A model generated the notes under the pieces. It was given only the letters and a program-made list of their open reading frames with translations. It did not search any database and was not told the origin of the DNA. Of a stretch of DNA of 64,000 nt, positions 56,396-64,000 are shown one piece after another. This DNA comes from Marinobacterium mangrovicola (GTDB taxonomy: Bacteria > Pseudomonadota > Gammaproteobacteria > Pseudomonadales > Balneatricaceae), in the NCBI RefSeq assembly GCF_004339595.1, contig NZ_SMFU01000013.1:186001-250000 (forward strand), given 5' to 3'. Within the stretch, counting starts at the first letter, position 1. Every line of letters begins with the position of its first letter. A program made the translations under genes and the position numbers.

Positions 56396-57321
56396 TATTC
56401 ATGCCTGTAGCCAAGGCTCTGCAGTGCGCGCTCACTATCGGCCCAACCCCGCTTCACCTTGACCCAGAGGTTCAGCATCACCTTGGTGTCAAACATGCGT
56501 TCCATGTCGAGACGGGCGTCACGGCCGATCACCTTGATAACGGCACCCTTGTCACCGATAACAATCTTTTTCTGCCCTTCTCGCTCAACCAGAATCAAGG
56601 CACTGATGGTCAGCAGCCCCTCTTCAAACTTGAACTCTTCGATCTCGACCGCCGTGCCGTAAGGCACCTCTTCGCCGAGGTTTCGCATCAGCTTTTCACG
56701 CACCAGTTCAGCCGCTACAAAACGAGAGCTGCGATCGGTGATCTGGTCTTCCGGGTACATATGCACACCGGCCGGGATATAACGAGCGACCGTTTCTTCG
56801 AGCTGATCGACGTTATGCCCCTTCTCCGCTGAGATCGGGATAATCTCGGCGAAAGAGAGCTTGCTTGAAAGCTCTTCAAGCTGCGGCAGGAGCGACGCTT
56901 TATCTTTCAGCAGATCGACCTTGTTGACCGCCAAAATCACCGGACAACGCACATGACGCAGCTTATCAAGCACCGCCTCGTCCTCTTCGGTCCAGGCGGT
57001 CCTGTCCACCAGGAACACAACCAGATCCACGTGACGCAGTGCTTCGCTGGCGGCGCGGTTCATATAGCGGTTCAGCGCCTTGCCCCGCTCGTCGATATGC
57101 AGCCCCGGAGTATCCACGTAGACGACCTGCATACCCTCCTCGGTTTTAATACCGAGAATCTGATGACGCGTGGTCTGAGGCTTTTTCGAGGTGATACTGA
57201 GTTTCTGACCCAGAATCCGGTTCATCAGCGTAGATTTACCTACGTTGGGACGGCCAACGATGGTGACATATCCGCAGCGGGTTTCATCTTCCCCCGGCAG
57301 TTCATCGATCCGGTCAGTCAT
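56395..57321 (-). CDS. era: GTPase Era
   Basis: A 308-residue GTPase for 16S rRNA maturation and 30S assembly. G motifs: [14 protein letters not shown] (G1), VDTPGLH (G3) and LAVNKVDLL (G4). The C-terminal KH domain includes [16 protein letters not shown] and ends [19 protein letters not shown]. It overlaps rnc by four bases, the conserved rnc-era pairing. Confidence 0.97.
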   Translation of the reverse strand: MTDRIDELPGEDETRCGYVTIVGRPNVGKSTLMNRILGQKLSITSKKPQTTRHQILGIKTEEGMQVVYVDTPGLHIDERGKALNRYMNRAASEALRHVDLVVFLVDRTAWTEEDEAVLDKLRHVRCPVILAVNKVDLLKDKASLLPQLEELSSKLSFAEIIPISAEKGHNVDQLEETVARYIPAGVHMYPEDQITDRSSRFVAAELVREKLMRNLGEEVPYGTAVEIEEFKFEEGLLTISALILVEREGQKKIVIGDKGAVIKVIGRDARLDMERMFDTKVMLNLWVKVKRGWADSERALQSLGYRHE

Positions 57322-58007
57322 GATTTTTCTCCGAGCAGGTTCAGCGACTCGAGTGCTGCACGCGCGGCTTCCTGCTCCGCCTGACGCCGGCTGTTACCGA
57401 CCCCCTCGGTAGACTCTTTCAGCATCGCCACATCACAGCGGATATGGAATGTCTGAGCATGAGCCTCTCCCTCTACCGACAACAGCTCATATTTCGGCAG
57501 GCTTTCGCGCCGTGACTGCAGGAACTCCTGCAGACGAGTCTTGGAGTCCTTCAGACTTTCGTTCAAATCCAGCGAGTCCAGACGCCCCTGGAACCAGCTC
57601 AGGATAAACGGACGGACTCTGTCCATATCCGTATCGAGATAGATAGCACCGATGATCGCTTCCACCGCATCTGCAAGAATGGAATCGCGACGGAAACCAC
57701 CGCTTTTAAGCTCACCGGACCCTAAGCGAAGGTAGTCACCGATCCCCAGTTCGCGGGCGATCTCCGACAGCGTCTCGCCTTTTACCAGACGCGCGCGCAG
57801 TCGGCTCATCTGTCCTTCACGTGCGGCCGGAAACTTGGAATAAAGCGCTTCTGCGATAACAAAGTTAAGGATGGAGTCACCGAGAAACTCCAGACGCTCG
57901 TTATTACGTTTACCGCAGCTGCGATGGGTCAGCGCCAGTTCAAACAGGCTGGCATCGGAAAAATCATGTCCCAGACGTCGGGAAAGTTCAGATATAGGCT
58001 TAATCAA
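57318..58007 (-). CDS. rnc: Ribonuclease III
   Basis: A 229-residue double-strand-specific RNase for rRNA and mRNA processing. The signature [20 protein letters not shown] is present, and a dsRNA-binding domain fills the C-terminus (ending [16 protein letters not shown]). The start is TTG at 58007, forming a TTGA overlap with the stop of the DUF4845 gene, so it is translationally coupled. Confidence 0.96.
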   Translation of the reverse strand: MIKPISELSRRLGHDFSDASLFELALTHRSCGKRNNERLEFLGDSILNFVIAEALYSKFPAAREGQMSRLRARLVKGETLSEIARELGIGDYLRLGSGELKSGGFRRDSILADAVEAIIGAIYLDTDMDRVRPFILSWFQGRLDSLDLNESLKDSKTRLQEFLQSRRESLPKYELLSVEGEAHAQTFHIRCDVAMLKESTEGVGNSRRQAEQEAARAALESLNLLGEKS

Positions 58008-58381
58008 GGTTTTCTGGCTTCAAAGTGCTCTTCAAATTTAACAACCGCGTCTACGTTGTAGAACATCGGTACACGGCGCTCATATTTCAGGTCGAAGTAG
58101 ATGACCCCTTCTTCCAGTTTAAGCTTAAGATCCTCGCGATCCTGAAGGCTTACCTGGTTGATTCGAAGACGTCTATCGATATCACGACGAACCTCTCCCA
58201 GCGGCTTTTTCAGCTCTTCCTGATCAAGCGATATATCCTCGACAACCGACTTGATCGTCAGGTGATCCCAGTAAGGTGTATAGAGCTTGAAGCCCACGGT
58301 GAAAAAGACTCCAGCAACCATAATGACGATCAGTATCGACAGTATGGAAGCTCCCTGCTCTCTGTTTTTGCAAACGTTCAT
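58004..58381 (-). CDS. DUF4845 membrane protein
   Basis: A 125-residue protein with one N-terminal span after a short positive segment ([20 protein letters not shown]), matching DUF4845, a conserved neighbour of lepB and rnc in gamma- and betaproteobacteria. The N-terminus recalls pilin-type segments ([11 protein letters not shown]), but no Glu5 or peptidase site is obvious. I start at ATG 58381; a GTG at 58396 would overlap the lepB stop and add five residues. Function unknown. Confidence 0.86.
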   Translation of the reverse strand: MNVCKNREQGASILSILIVIMVAGVFFTVGFKLYTPYWDHLTIKSVVEDISLDQEELKKPLGEVRRDIDRRLRINQVSLQDREDLKLKLEEGVIYFDLKYERRVPMFYNVDAVVKFEEHFEARKP

Positions 58382-58392
58382 CCCGCTTTCCC

Positions 58393-59205
58393 TCACTCGA
58401 TTGAACGAATCGCACTAAAGTCAGGAATGCTGAGCAGCTCCTTCCAGTGCATCCAAACTGCCACGGCACGCCCTACAAGCAACTGCTCTGGCACAAATCC
58501 CCAGTAACGACTGTCGTTACTGTTATCTCGATTATCACCCATGACGAAATATTCGCCCTCAGGCACCGTCCACTCGGCATTCAGCGTCGGGCGTTCAACA
58601 TCACGGTATATTTCGTGTTCAACACCTCCGAGCGTTTCATTAACCAAAAGACGCTCAGGACGACCTGGCGGCAACTGGGCAACTAAAGCCTGCGGCTGAG
58701 CTTCGCCGTTTACGTAGACCACCTTATTGCGATAGGTGACCACGTCGCCCGGCAGCCCTACGACGCGCTTTATATAATTTACACTCGGATTCTTCGGATA
58801 CTTAAACACCACCACATCGCCTCTCACGGGTTCATCAACCGACAGGAACTTGGTGTTCAGTACTGGTAGTCTCAAGCCGTAGTGAAACTTGTTAACCAGA
58901 ATATAGTCTCCGATCTGCAAAGTCGGCAGCATGGAGCCTGAAGGGATTTTAAACGGTTCAAACAGAAAAGAGCGCAGTACCAGTACGATTAACAGCACCG
59001 GGAACATGGACCGGGAAAGATCAGCCCAGCCGCTGGGCTGCATCACTAACTTACTGGCAGATTCGGGTAGTTCCCCACCCGCTTTCAACTCGGCATCGGC
59101 CAGTTTCGCTTTGCGCTTCGGAACAAACACCAAGGCATCAAGCAGGTAAAGCAAGCCGGTCACCGCAGTGGCGACCACCAGAATCAAGGCAAAATCGAAG
59201 TTCAT
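58393..59205 (-). CDS. lepB: Signal peptidase I
   Basis: A 270-residue membrane-bound leader peptidase that removes signal peptides of Sec and Tat exports. Two N-terminal spans frame a basic cytoplasmic loop. Catalytic Ser91 is in KIPSGSMLPTL and Lys146 in NYIKRVVGLPGD; the end motif GDNRDNSNDSRYWGFVPEQ is typical. It lies eight bases after lepA in the usual lepA-lepB order. Confidence 0.97.
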   Translation of the reverse strand: MNFDFALILVVATAVTGLLYLLDALVFVPKRKAKLADAELKAGGELPESASKLVMQPSGWADLSRSMFPVLLIVLVLRSFLFEPFKIPSGSMLPTLQIGDYILVNKFHYGLRLPVLNTKFLSVDEPVRGDVVVFKYPKNPSVNYIKRVVGLPGDVVTYRNKVVYVNGEAQPQALVAQLPPGRPERLLVNETLGGVEHEIYRDVERPTLNAEWTVPEGEYFVMGDNRDNSNDSRYWGFVPEQLLVGRAVAVWMHWKELLSIPDFSAIRSIE

Positions 59206-59213
59206 CCCAGCCC

Positions 59214-61013
59214 TCAGCTATCCACTTTAAGTACAGCCAGGAAGGCATCCTGCGGGATTTCAACCCGGCCTACCTGCTTCATCCGTTTTTTGCCCTCTTT
59301 CTGCTTGGCCAGCAGCTTCTTCTTACGACTGACATCACCGCCGTAGCATTTCGCCAGTACGTTCTTGCGCAGCGCCTTTACCGTGGTTCGGGCTATAACT
59401 TTACCGCCAATAGCCGCCTGAATCGCCACATCAAACATCTGCCGGGGAATCAGCTCTTTCATCTTTTCACACAGGATACGGCCGCGGTACATGGCATTAT
59501 CCTTGTGCAGAATTACAGCCAGTGCATCCACCTTCTCACCGTTGATCAGAATATCCATGCGTACGAGCTTAGCCGCTTCAAAACGCTGGAAGTTGTACTC
59601 CAGTGAAGCGTAACCGCGGCTGGCTGACTTCAGACGATCAAAGAAGTCCAATACCACCTCAGCCATCGGCAACTCATAGGTGAGCTGTACCTGAGAGCCA
59701 ACAAACTGCATGTTTTTCTGCACCCCACGCTTTTCAACACAGAGGCCGATCACCTGCCCAAGGTAGTCCTGGGGTACCAGTATGTTGGCCTGTACGATCG
59801 GCTCTCGCATTTCGCGAATAGCACCGGGGTCTGGCAGCTTCGAGGGGCTATCGATATAGACAACCTCGCCACTTTGCAGCTCAATTTCATAGACTACGGT
59901 GGGTGCCGTGGTGATCAGATCAAGATCATATTCACGTTCCAGACGTTCCTGAATAATCTCCATATGGAGCATACCGAGGAAGCCACAACGGAAACCGAAG
60001 CCCAATGCATCAGAAGTTTCCGGCTCAAAGAAAAGTGACGCATCATTCAGCGTCAGCTTATCGAGCGCTTCACGAAAGTCTTCATAGTCATCCGCACTGG
60101 TGGGGAACAGGCCGGCGTATACCTGCGGCTGCACTTTCTGGAAGCCGGGAAGGCGTTCAGTCTCCGGATACTTGGCATGGATCAGGGTATCCCCCACAGG
60201 GGCGCCGTGGATATCCTTGATACCGGCAACCACGAAGCCCACTTCACCGGCACGCAGCACACCTGTTTCCTTCCGCTTGGGCGTGAAGATACCCACCAGT
60301 TCTGCCTGATGAGTCTGTCCGGTGGATTTAACCAGGATCTTGTCTTTTTTCTTCAGCGTCCCCTGAGTAACACGTACCAGTGAGACGACACCAAGATAGT
60401 TGTCAAACCAGGAATCGATGATCAGCGCCTGCAGAGGGGCATCCACATCACCTTCTGGCGCCGGGATGGTTTTGATCAACGCTTCCAAGACATCTTTGAC
60501 ACCTTCGCCCGTCTTGGCAGAGCAGGGAATCGCGTGGGTTGCATCGATACCGATCACTTCCTCGATCTCGTGCTTGACCCGCTCAGGTTCGGCCTGGGGA
60601 AGATCCATCTTGTTAAGAATCGGAAGAACCTCCAGCCCCTGCTCAATAGCGGTATAACAGTTGGCAACCGATTGCGCCTCCACCCCCTGGGCAGCATCAA
60701 CGATCAGCAGCGCGCCTTCGCAGGCGTAAAGGGATCGGGACACCTCATAAGAGAAATCCACATGTCCGGGGGTATCGATAAAGTTCAGCTGATAGGTTTT
60801 TCCATCATCGGCCTCATAGTCCAGCGTGACGCTCTGCGCCTTGATAGTAATACCGCGTTCACGCTCGAGATCCATGGAATCCAGGACCTGCTGTGCCATT
60901 TCCCGGTCCGACAGTCCGCCGCAGGTCTGGATCAGGCGATCCGCCAGGGTGGATTTGCCGTGGTCAATATGGGCGATGATCGAGAAGTTACGTATATGGT
61001 CCAGCTTGCTCAC
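59214..61013 (-). CDS. lepA: Elongation factor 4 (LepA)
   Basis: A 599-residue translational GTPase related to EF-G; it affects initiation and back-translocation. G motifs: [22 protein letters not shown] and NKMDLP. I start at GTG 61013 ([20 protein letters not shown]), which gives exactly the length of E. coli LepA; an upstream TTG at 61052 adds 13 untypical residues. It precedes lepB by eight bases. Confidence 0.96.
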   Translation of the reverse strand: MSKLDHIRNFSIIAHIDHGKSTLADRLIQTCGGLSDREMAQQVLDSMDLERERGITIKAQSVTLDYEADDGKTYQLNFIDTPGHVDFSYEVSRSLYACEGALLIVDAAQGVEAQSVANCYTAIEQGLEVLPILNKMDLPQAEPERVKHEIEEVIGIDATHAIPCSAKTGEGVKDVLEALIKTIPAPEGDVDAPLQALIIDSWFDNYLGVVSLVRVTQGTLKKKDKILVKSTGQTHQAELVGIFTPKRKETGVLRAGEVGFVVAGIKDIHGAPVGDTLIHAKYPETERLPGFQKVQPQVYAGLFPTSADDYEDFREALDKLTLNDASLFFEPETSDALGFGFRCGFLGMLHMEIIQERLEREYDLDLITTAPTVVYEIELQSGEVVYIDSPSKLPDPGAIREMREPIVQANILVPQDYLGQVIGLCVEKRGVQKNMQFVGSQVQLTYELPMAEVVLDFFDRLKSASRGYASLEYNFQRFEAAKLVRMDILINGEKVDALAVILHKDNAMYRGRILCEKMKELIPRQMFDVAIQAAIGGKVIARTTVKALRKNVLAKCYGGDVSRKKKLLAKQKEGKKRMKQVGRVEIPQDAFLAVLKVDS

Positions 61014-61121
61014 AATAGGGCTACTCGGTTCCAACTGAGGAAAAACTAACAAAATTCAGAAGCGCAGCAGTGTACCGTATTTCCCTTGATACAGCATCTC
61101 TAGTACAAGGAGTACACAACG

Positions 61122-61144
61122 AAAAAAGGGGCCTTAAGCCCCTT
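61122..61144 (-). terminator. Intrinsic terminator after mucD/degP
   Basis: On the minus strand AAGGGGC and GCCCCTT form a stem with a five-base loop, then a T-run (six A on the plus strand at 61122-61127). It ends the rseABC-mucD transcript ten bases after the stop. Confidence 0.85.
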
Positions 61145-61154
61145 AGTACCCTTG

Positions 61155-62570
61155 TTACTCCGACAATTTCAGCGGAATAAAGAGCGGACTACCGCGCCGT
61201 ACGATCCGCATCGGGACAGAGCGGTCTGCAGGCAGGTCTGCAACCACCTCCGAAAACTGATCAACAGTCTGAATCTGCTTACCGTTGAGCATGGTAATCA
61301 CATCGCCCGCAACAACCCCTGCATTGGCACCGGCACCTTCAGTAACACTCACCACTATGACGCCTGATCGCACATTCCACTTCTCCCGGTGAGCATCGGT
61401 GAGAGGCTCAACCGTCAGACCAAGCAGATCCATCGACGCTGGCTCTGGCGCGGTTTCGATACCCAGATCCGGTTCGCCCTCAGGCAGCAGCCCGACAACG
61501 ACATTAAGCGTTTCCTTTTCACCGCCACGTATCACTGTCATCTCGACTTCAGAGCCCGGCTTAACCCGGCCAACCATATGAGGCAAATCGGAAGAGAGCG
61601 CTATGGGGCGACCATCAAAAGAGGTAATCACATCACCTTCAAGCACTCCGGCCGCTTGTGCGGGACTATCCGGTAACACCTTGGCAACCAGCGCACCCGC
61701 AGGTTTAGCCAGACCAAAAGATTCGGCCAGATCGCGGTTAACTTCCTGGATGATTACGCCCAACCAACCGCGACTTACGTGGCCCTGCTGTTTCAGCTGG
61801 TCGGCCACATCCATTGCCACATCGATAGGGATAGCAAAAGAAAGTCCCATGAATCCGCCGGAACGGGTATAAATCTGAGAGTTGATACCTACAACCTCGC
61901 CATCGAGATTGAACAGAGGGCCACCCGAATTCCCCGGATTGATTGCCACATCGGTCTGAATGAACGGCACATAGCTCTCATTGGCCAGCGCCCGCTCTTT
62001 CGCACTCACGATACCGGCCGTCACCGTATGGTCAAAGCCAAACGGAGATCCGATAGCAAGTACCCACTCACCCACTTTGAGATCGCGTGTTTTACCGATT
62101 TTGACCACCGGCAGATCCTGAGCGGCTATCTTGAGCAGGGCCACATCTGAACGCGCATCTGCACCTACGACCTCAGCCTCAAGTTCGCGGCGGTCATTCA
62201 GCCGTACCAGAATTTTCTCGGCACCCTTAACCACATGATTGTTCGTCAGGATGTAGCCATCGTCGGAGATGATAAACCCGGACCCAAGAGATTCAGGCGC
62301 TCGACGCGGCTGTGAGTTAAACTCCGGCAGGTTACGGAAGAAATGGCGAAACATCTCGGGAATTTCGTCCATATCACGACCACCGAAAGCCCCTGCATCC
62401 TGGGGCCGCTCTGCCTGAACGGTGCTGATATTTACAACGGCGGGAGCAGAATCCTCCACCAGCTCGGTGAAGTCAGGGAGCGACGCCGCGGATGCAGTGG
62501 GTGCGAGTACAATCGCGACCCAGGCAAGCATTAAAAAGCCAAGATGCCGGATCTTCGTTTTAGCGTACAT
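61155..62570 (-). CDS. mucD: Do family periplasmic serine protease (MucD/DegP)
   Basis: A 471-residue HtrA-type protease with a Sec signal peptide (about 1-28, ending TASA). The catalytic triad is His112 (TNNHVVKGAEK), Asp142 (ARSDVALLK) and Ser215 (NPGNSGGPLF). Two PDZ domains follow (about 255-350 and 370-465). It degrades or refolds misfolded periplasmic proteins under sigma-E control. The position, after rseC and in the rpoE locus, fits MucD of Pseudomonas. GAGAGGG precedes the ATG. Confidence 0.94.
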   Translation of the reverse strand: MYAKTKIRHLGFLMLAWVAIVLAPTASAASLPDFTELVEDSAPAVVNISTVQAERPQDAGAFGGRDMDEIPEMFRHFFRNLPEFNSQPRRAPESLGSGFIISDDGYILTNNHVVKGAEKILVRLNDRRELEAEVVGADARSDVALLKIAAQDLPVVKIGKTRDLKVGEWVLAIGSPFGFDHTVTAGIVSAKERALANESYVPFIQTDVAINPGNSGGPLFNLDGEVVGINSQIYTRSGGFMGLSFAIPIDVAMDVADQLKQQGHVSRGWLGVIIQEVNRDLAESFGLAKPAGALVAKVLPDSPAQAAGVLEGDVITSFDGRPIALSSDLPHMVGRVKPGSEVEMTVIRGGEKETLNVVVGLLPEGEPDLGIETAPEPASMDLLGLTVEPLTDAHREKWNVRSGVIVVSVTEGAGANAGVVAGDVITMLNGKQIQTVDQFSEVVADLPADRSVPMRIVRRGSPLFIPLKLSE

Positions 62571-62603
62571 AGAAACCCTCTCAAGAAATAACGTACAGGA
62601 AGG

Positions 62604-63041
62604 TTAACTGACAAGACGCAACAGCACGGGCTGGTAGCATCCCTCTGAGGAATTGCGTGTCGATATCCAACGAGCAGCGGCAAAGCCGACCGCCAGGCCA
62701 GCAAGACCACTGAGAACCTGGAAGCCTTCACTGCCGCCCAGGAAACGGGCAACGATAGCCGCAAGAATAAGGGTCAAAAGGGGAAGAAAGTACACCATCA
62801 CTGATGCCTTGATCAGGCTCCCCTCTTCCAGCCCGATAACAACCGACTGGCCTACAGCAGGAAGGACCCTATTGGGGTTGAGCACAGACAGCTCGACCGC
62901 CTTACCACTCGTCCACTCGGACAAAGCGCCTTGCCCACAACCCTTTTTGGCACTACAGGCTGCACAGGCGCTTTGCCGACTTGCTTCTATCCAGATCTCC
63001 TCACCTTCGATACGGGAGACCTGGACGACTTCCTCGATCAT
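62604..63041 (-). CDS. rseC: SoxR-reducing/RseC family protein
   Basis: A 145-residue inner-membrane protein of the RseC/MucC family. A cytoplasmic N-terminal part has the cysteine cluster CAACSAKKGCGQG (about 22-34), and two spans follow (about 78-102 and 108-126). RseC modulates sigma-E signalling and takes part in reducing SoxR. It starts four bases after the fused rseA/rseB gene. Confidence 0.92.
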   Translation of the reverse strand: MIEEVVQVSRIEGEEIWIEASRQSACAACSAKKGCGQGALSEWTSGKAVELSVLNPNRVLPAVGQSVVIGLEEGSLIKASVMVYFLPLLTLILAAIVARFLGGSEGFQVLSGLAGLAVGFAAARWISTRNSSEGCYQPVLLRLVS

Positions 63042-63045
63042 AGAA

Positions 63046-63906
63046 TTACCTGATCTGCTTCACATTCGATGCGATACGATCGGCAATCATCAGCGGGATA
63101 TCTCCCACTACGGTAATAAAGTGGGAACCCTGGTTACGCCCCAGAGCAATAAGCCCGTCGGATTGCGCGACACCTTCAGAGTTCTGCTGATTTTTCTTGG
63201 GCTCAACCGTGACCGAAAAGGCAGACTCACCGTTAGAGTACATGATAACTTCGCCATGCGGCATCATGTCATGCCGTACCGGCTTAAAGCCGTCCGGTAG
63301 CCACGCGCTGGTCCACTGCGGCTGACGCGTACCAAGAAGCTGCTCATGTTGATCGATGTAACGGCTCAACCCCTGGGACAATCGAATAACGTCCGGTTCA
63401 GCGGCGTTGGTGTTTACGATCTGGGTGGAATCACCAAACTGTGTACGCACCAGATCATTGGAGATCGGTGTACGAGCTGAAATCGTTTGCGCCGGTCTGT
63501 TGTTGGTTACCTCATTCTGTGCGACGGAGCCATCAATGGACTCGGTACCGGTCCCTATACCGAAGTTATTCGCCCCCAGAATGACGACAGCTGTCACAGA
63601 AGCAGCTACTGCCATGCTGGCAACGGAGCGCCCCACCGAGCTAATCGATGCTTTGCTAAACCAGCTGGGAGATTTCGACTTGGCCGTATAGGCAGGCTCA
63701 GACTCCAGCGCTGCAGCGATACTGGCACTGATATCCTCCCGAGCACCAACAGGCTCTCCTTTCAGCACAGAACGAGTGAGCTGATATCGTTGCCAGGTCT
63801 GCCCCACTTCGGGGGAGTCGCCTGCGCGATCAAGCAGGCGCCGCAACTCGAAATCGCTAGCCTGATCATCCATCAGAGCTGACAGCCCTTCTTTCCACTC
63901 ACTCAT
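63046..63906 (-). CDS. RseA-type anti-sigma factor fused to the RseB C-terminal domain
   Basis: A 286-residue protein that joins two normally separate regulators of sigma-E. Residues about 1-75 match the cytoplasmic sigma-binding domain of RseA/MucA (WKEGLSALMDDQASDFELRR, then WQRYQLTRSVLKGE). One span lies at about 95-113. The periplasmic linker has an RseA-like stretch at about 174-190 (IRLSQGLSRYIDQHEQL). Residues about 197-286 match the RseB/MucB C-terminal domain (WLPDGFKPV, YSNGESAFSVTVEP, ITVVGDIPLMIADRIASNVK). The N-terminal, lipid-sensing domain of RseB is missing, and rseC follows at once, so no rseB is present in the locus. The operon order otherwise is rpoE-(this gene)-rseC-mucD. 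Confidence 0.88.
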   Translation of the reverse strand: MSEWKEGLSALMDDQASDFELRRLLDRAGDSPEVGQTWQRYQLTRSVLKGEPVGAREDISASIAAALESEPAYTAKSKSPSWFSKASISSVGRSVASMAVAASVTAVVILGANNFGIGTGTESIDGSVAQNEVTNNRPAQTISARTPISNDLVRTQFGDSTQIVNTNAAEPDVIRLSQGLSRYIDQHEQLLGTRQPQWTSAWLPDGFKPVRHDMMPHGEVIMYSNGESAFSVTVEPKKNQQNSEGVAQSDGLIALGRNQGSHFITVVGDIPLMIADRIASNVKQIR

Positions 63907-63968
63907 GCCGTGTTCCTCAAAATGCGAAACTTTCTGATTTTATTACACACACAAGCCTTCGCCCTGGA

Positions 63969-64000
63969 TCAGGGCTCCAGCAAAGGTTGTATTTCCCGGT
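63969..64000 (-). CDS. rpoE: RNA polymerase sigma-E factor, last codons
   Basis: At the right edge the minus strand reads REIQPLLEP and then a TGA stop at 63971-63969. This is the expected C-terminus of RpoE/AlgU, and the position, 62 bases upstream of the anti-sigma gene, fits. Only nine codons are visible, so the call rests on both short match and context. Confidence 0.75.
   Translation of the reverse strand, partial: REIQPLLEP

Overview
The window is core chromosome of a GC-rich gammaproteobacterium. Several gene orders are typical of the Pseudomonas/Oceanospirillales branch: accB-accC-prmA-DUF3426-dusB-fis-purH-purD, prkA-yeaH-spoVR, and the sigma-E (algU/muc-like) locus followed by lepA-lepB-rnc-era-recO-pdxJ-acpS. 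A marine Oceanospirillaceae-type organism is my best guess, but no rRNA or other marker in the window settles it. I see no rRNA, tRNA, CRISPR array, insertion sequence, phage gene or integrase. Coding density is high and most genes have a recognisable family.

Layout. 0-4.2 kb: end of a DUF938 methyltransferase, an HtpX-like zinc protease, the helicase hrpB and a small oxidoreductase-like protein. 4.2-9.4 kb: a run of regulators and amino-acid or metabolite exporters (AraC, EamA/DMT, LysR, LysE, then divergent argP and argO). 9.4-12.2 kb: an exported DUF3108 protein, a flavin reductase carrying a MarR-like C-terminal domain, a hexanucleotide tandem repeat, and a membrane-anchored cold-shock-domain protein. 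12.2-18.4 kb: slyX, a short plsB, rsmJ, uppP, tsaB, ubiX, mpl. 18.6-25.2 kb: fbp, ppa, uracil salvage (upp-uraA), a hypoxanthine/guanine phosphoribosyltransferase, a 33-residue membrane peptide, an orphan ParA and a DUF2333 protein. 25.7-34.3 kb: fatty-acid initiation (accBC), prmA, a zinc-ribbon protein with a Pro-Glu repeat, dusB-fis and purH-purD. 34.4-45 kb: a LysE exporter, a TPR lipoprotein, the PrkA-YeaH-SpoVR stress module, a HIT hydrolase, a phosphotransacetylase/acetate kinase pair, a small zinc-binding protein and rlmB. 45.2-54.5 kb: a conserved unknown, ynfA, adk, ppc, mazG, relA, cysM. 54.5-64 kb: acpS, pdxJ, recO, era, rnc, DUF4845, lepB, lepA, then the envelope-stress locus (mucD/degP, rseC, a fused RseA/RseB gene and the last codons of rpoE), all on the minus strand.

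The most unusual gene lies at the right edge. Where rseA and rseB should be two genes, there is one 286-residue protein with an RseA-like N-terminus, one membrane span and the C-terminal domain of RseB, but without the RseB N-terminal sensor domain. Other points worth following are the reductase-MarR fusion with no oxygenase beside it, the membrane-tethered cold-shock domain, two hexanucleotide repeats (GCTGTG x8, CCTGAG x10), a sigma-54-type element upstream of prkA, a stringent-type promoter with a structured leader ahead of dusB-fis, and the unannotated-size 33-codon membrane peptide.

Several starts were chosen against the longest reading: TTG for the DUF3108 gene, mazG and rnc; GTG for lepA, mpl, uppP, pdxJ and the DUF2333 gene. 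The reasons are ribosome-binding sites, family N-termini and overlap with the upstream stop codon. All family calls are from reading the translated sequence; no search was run.
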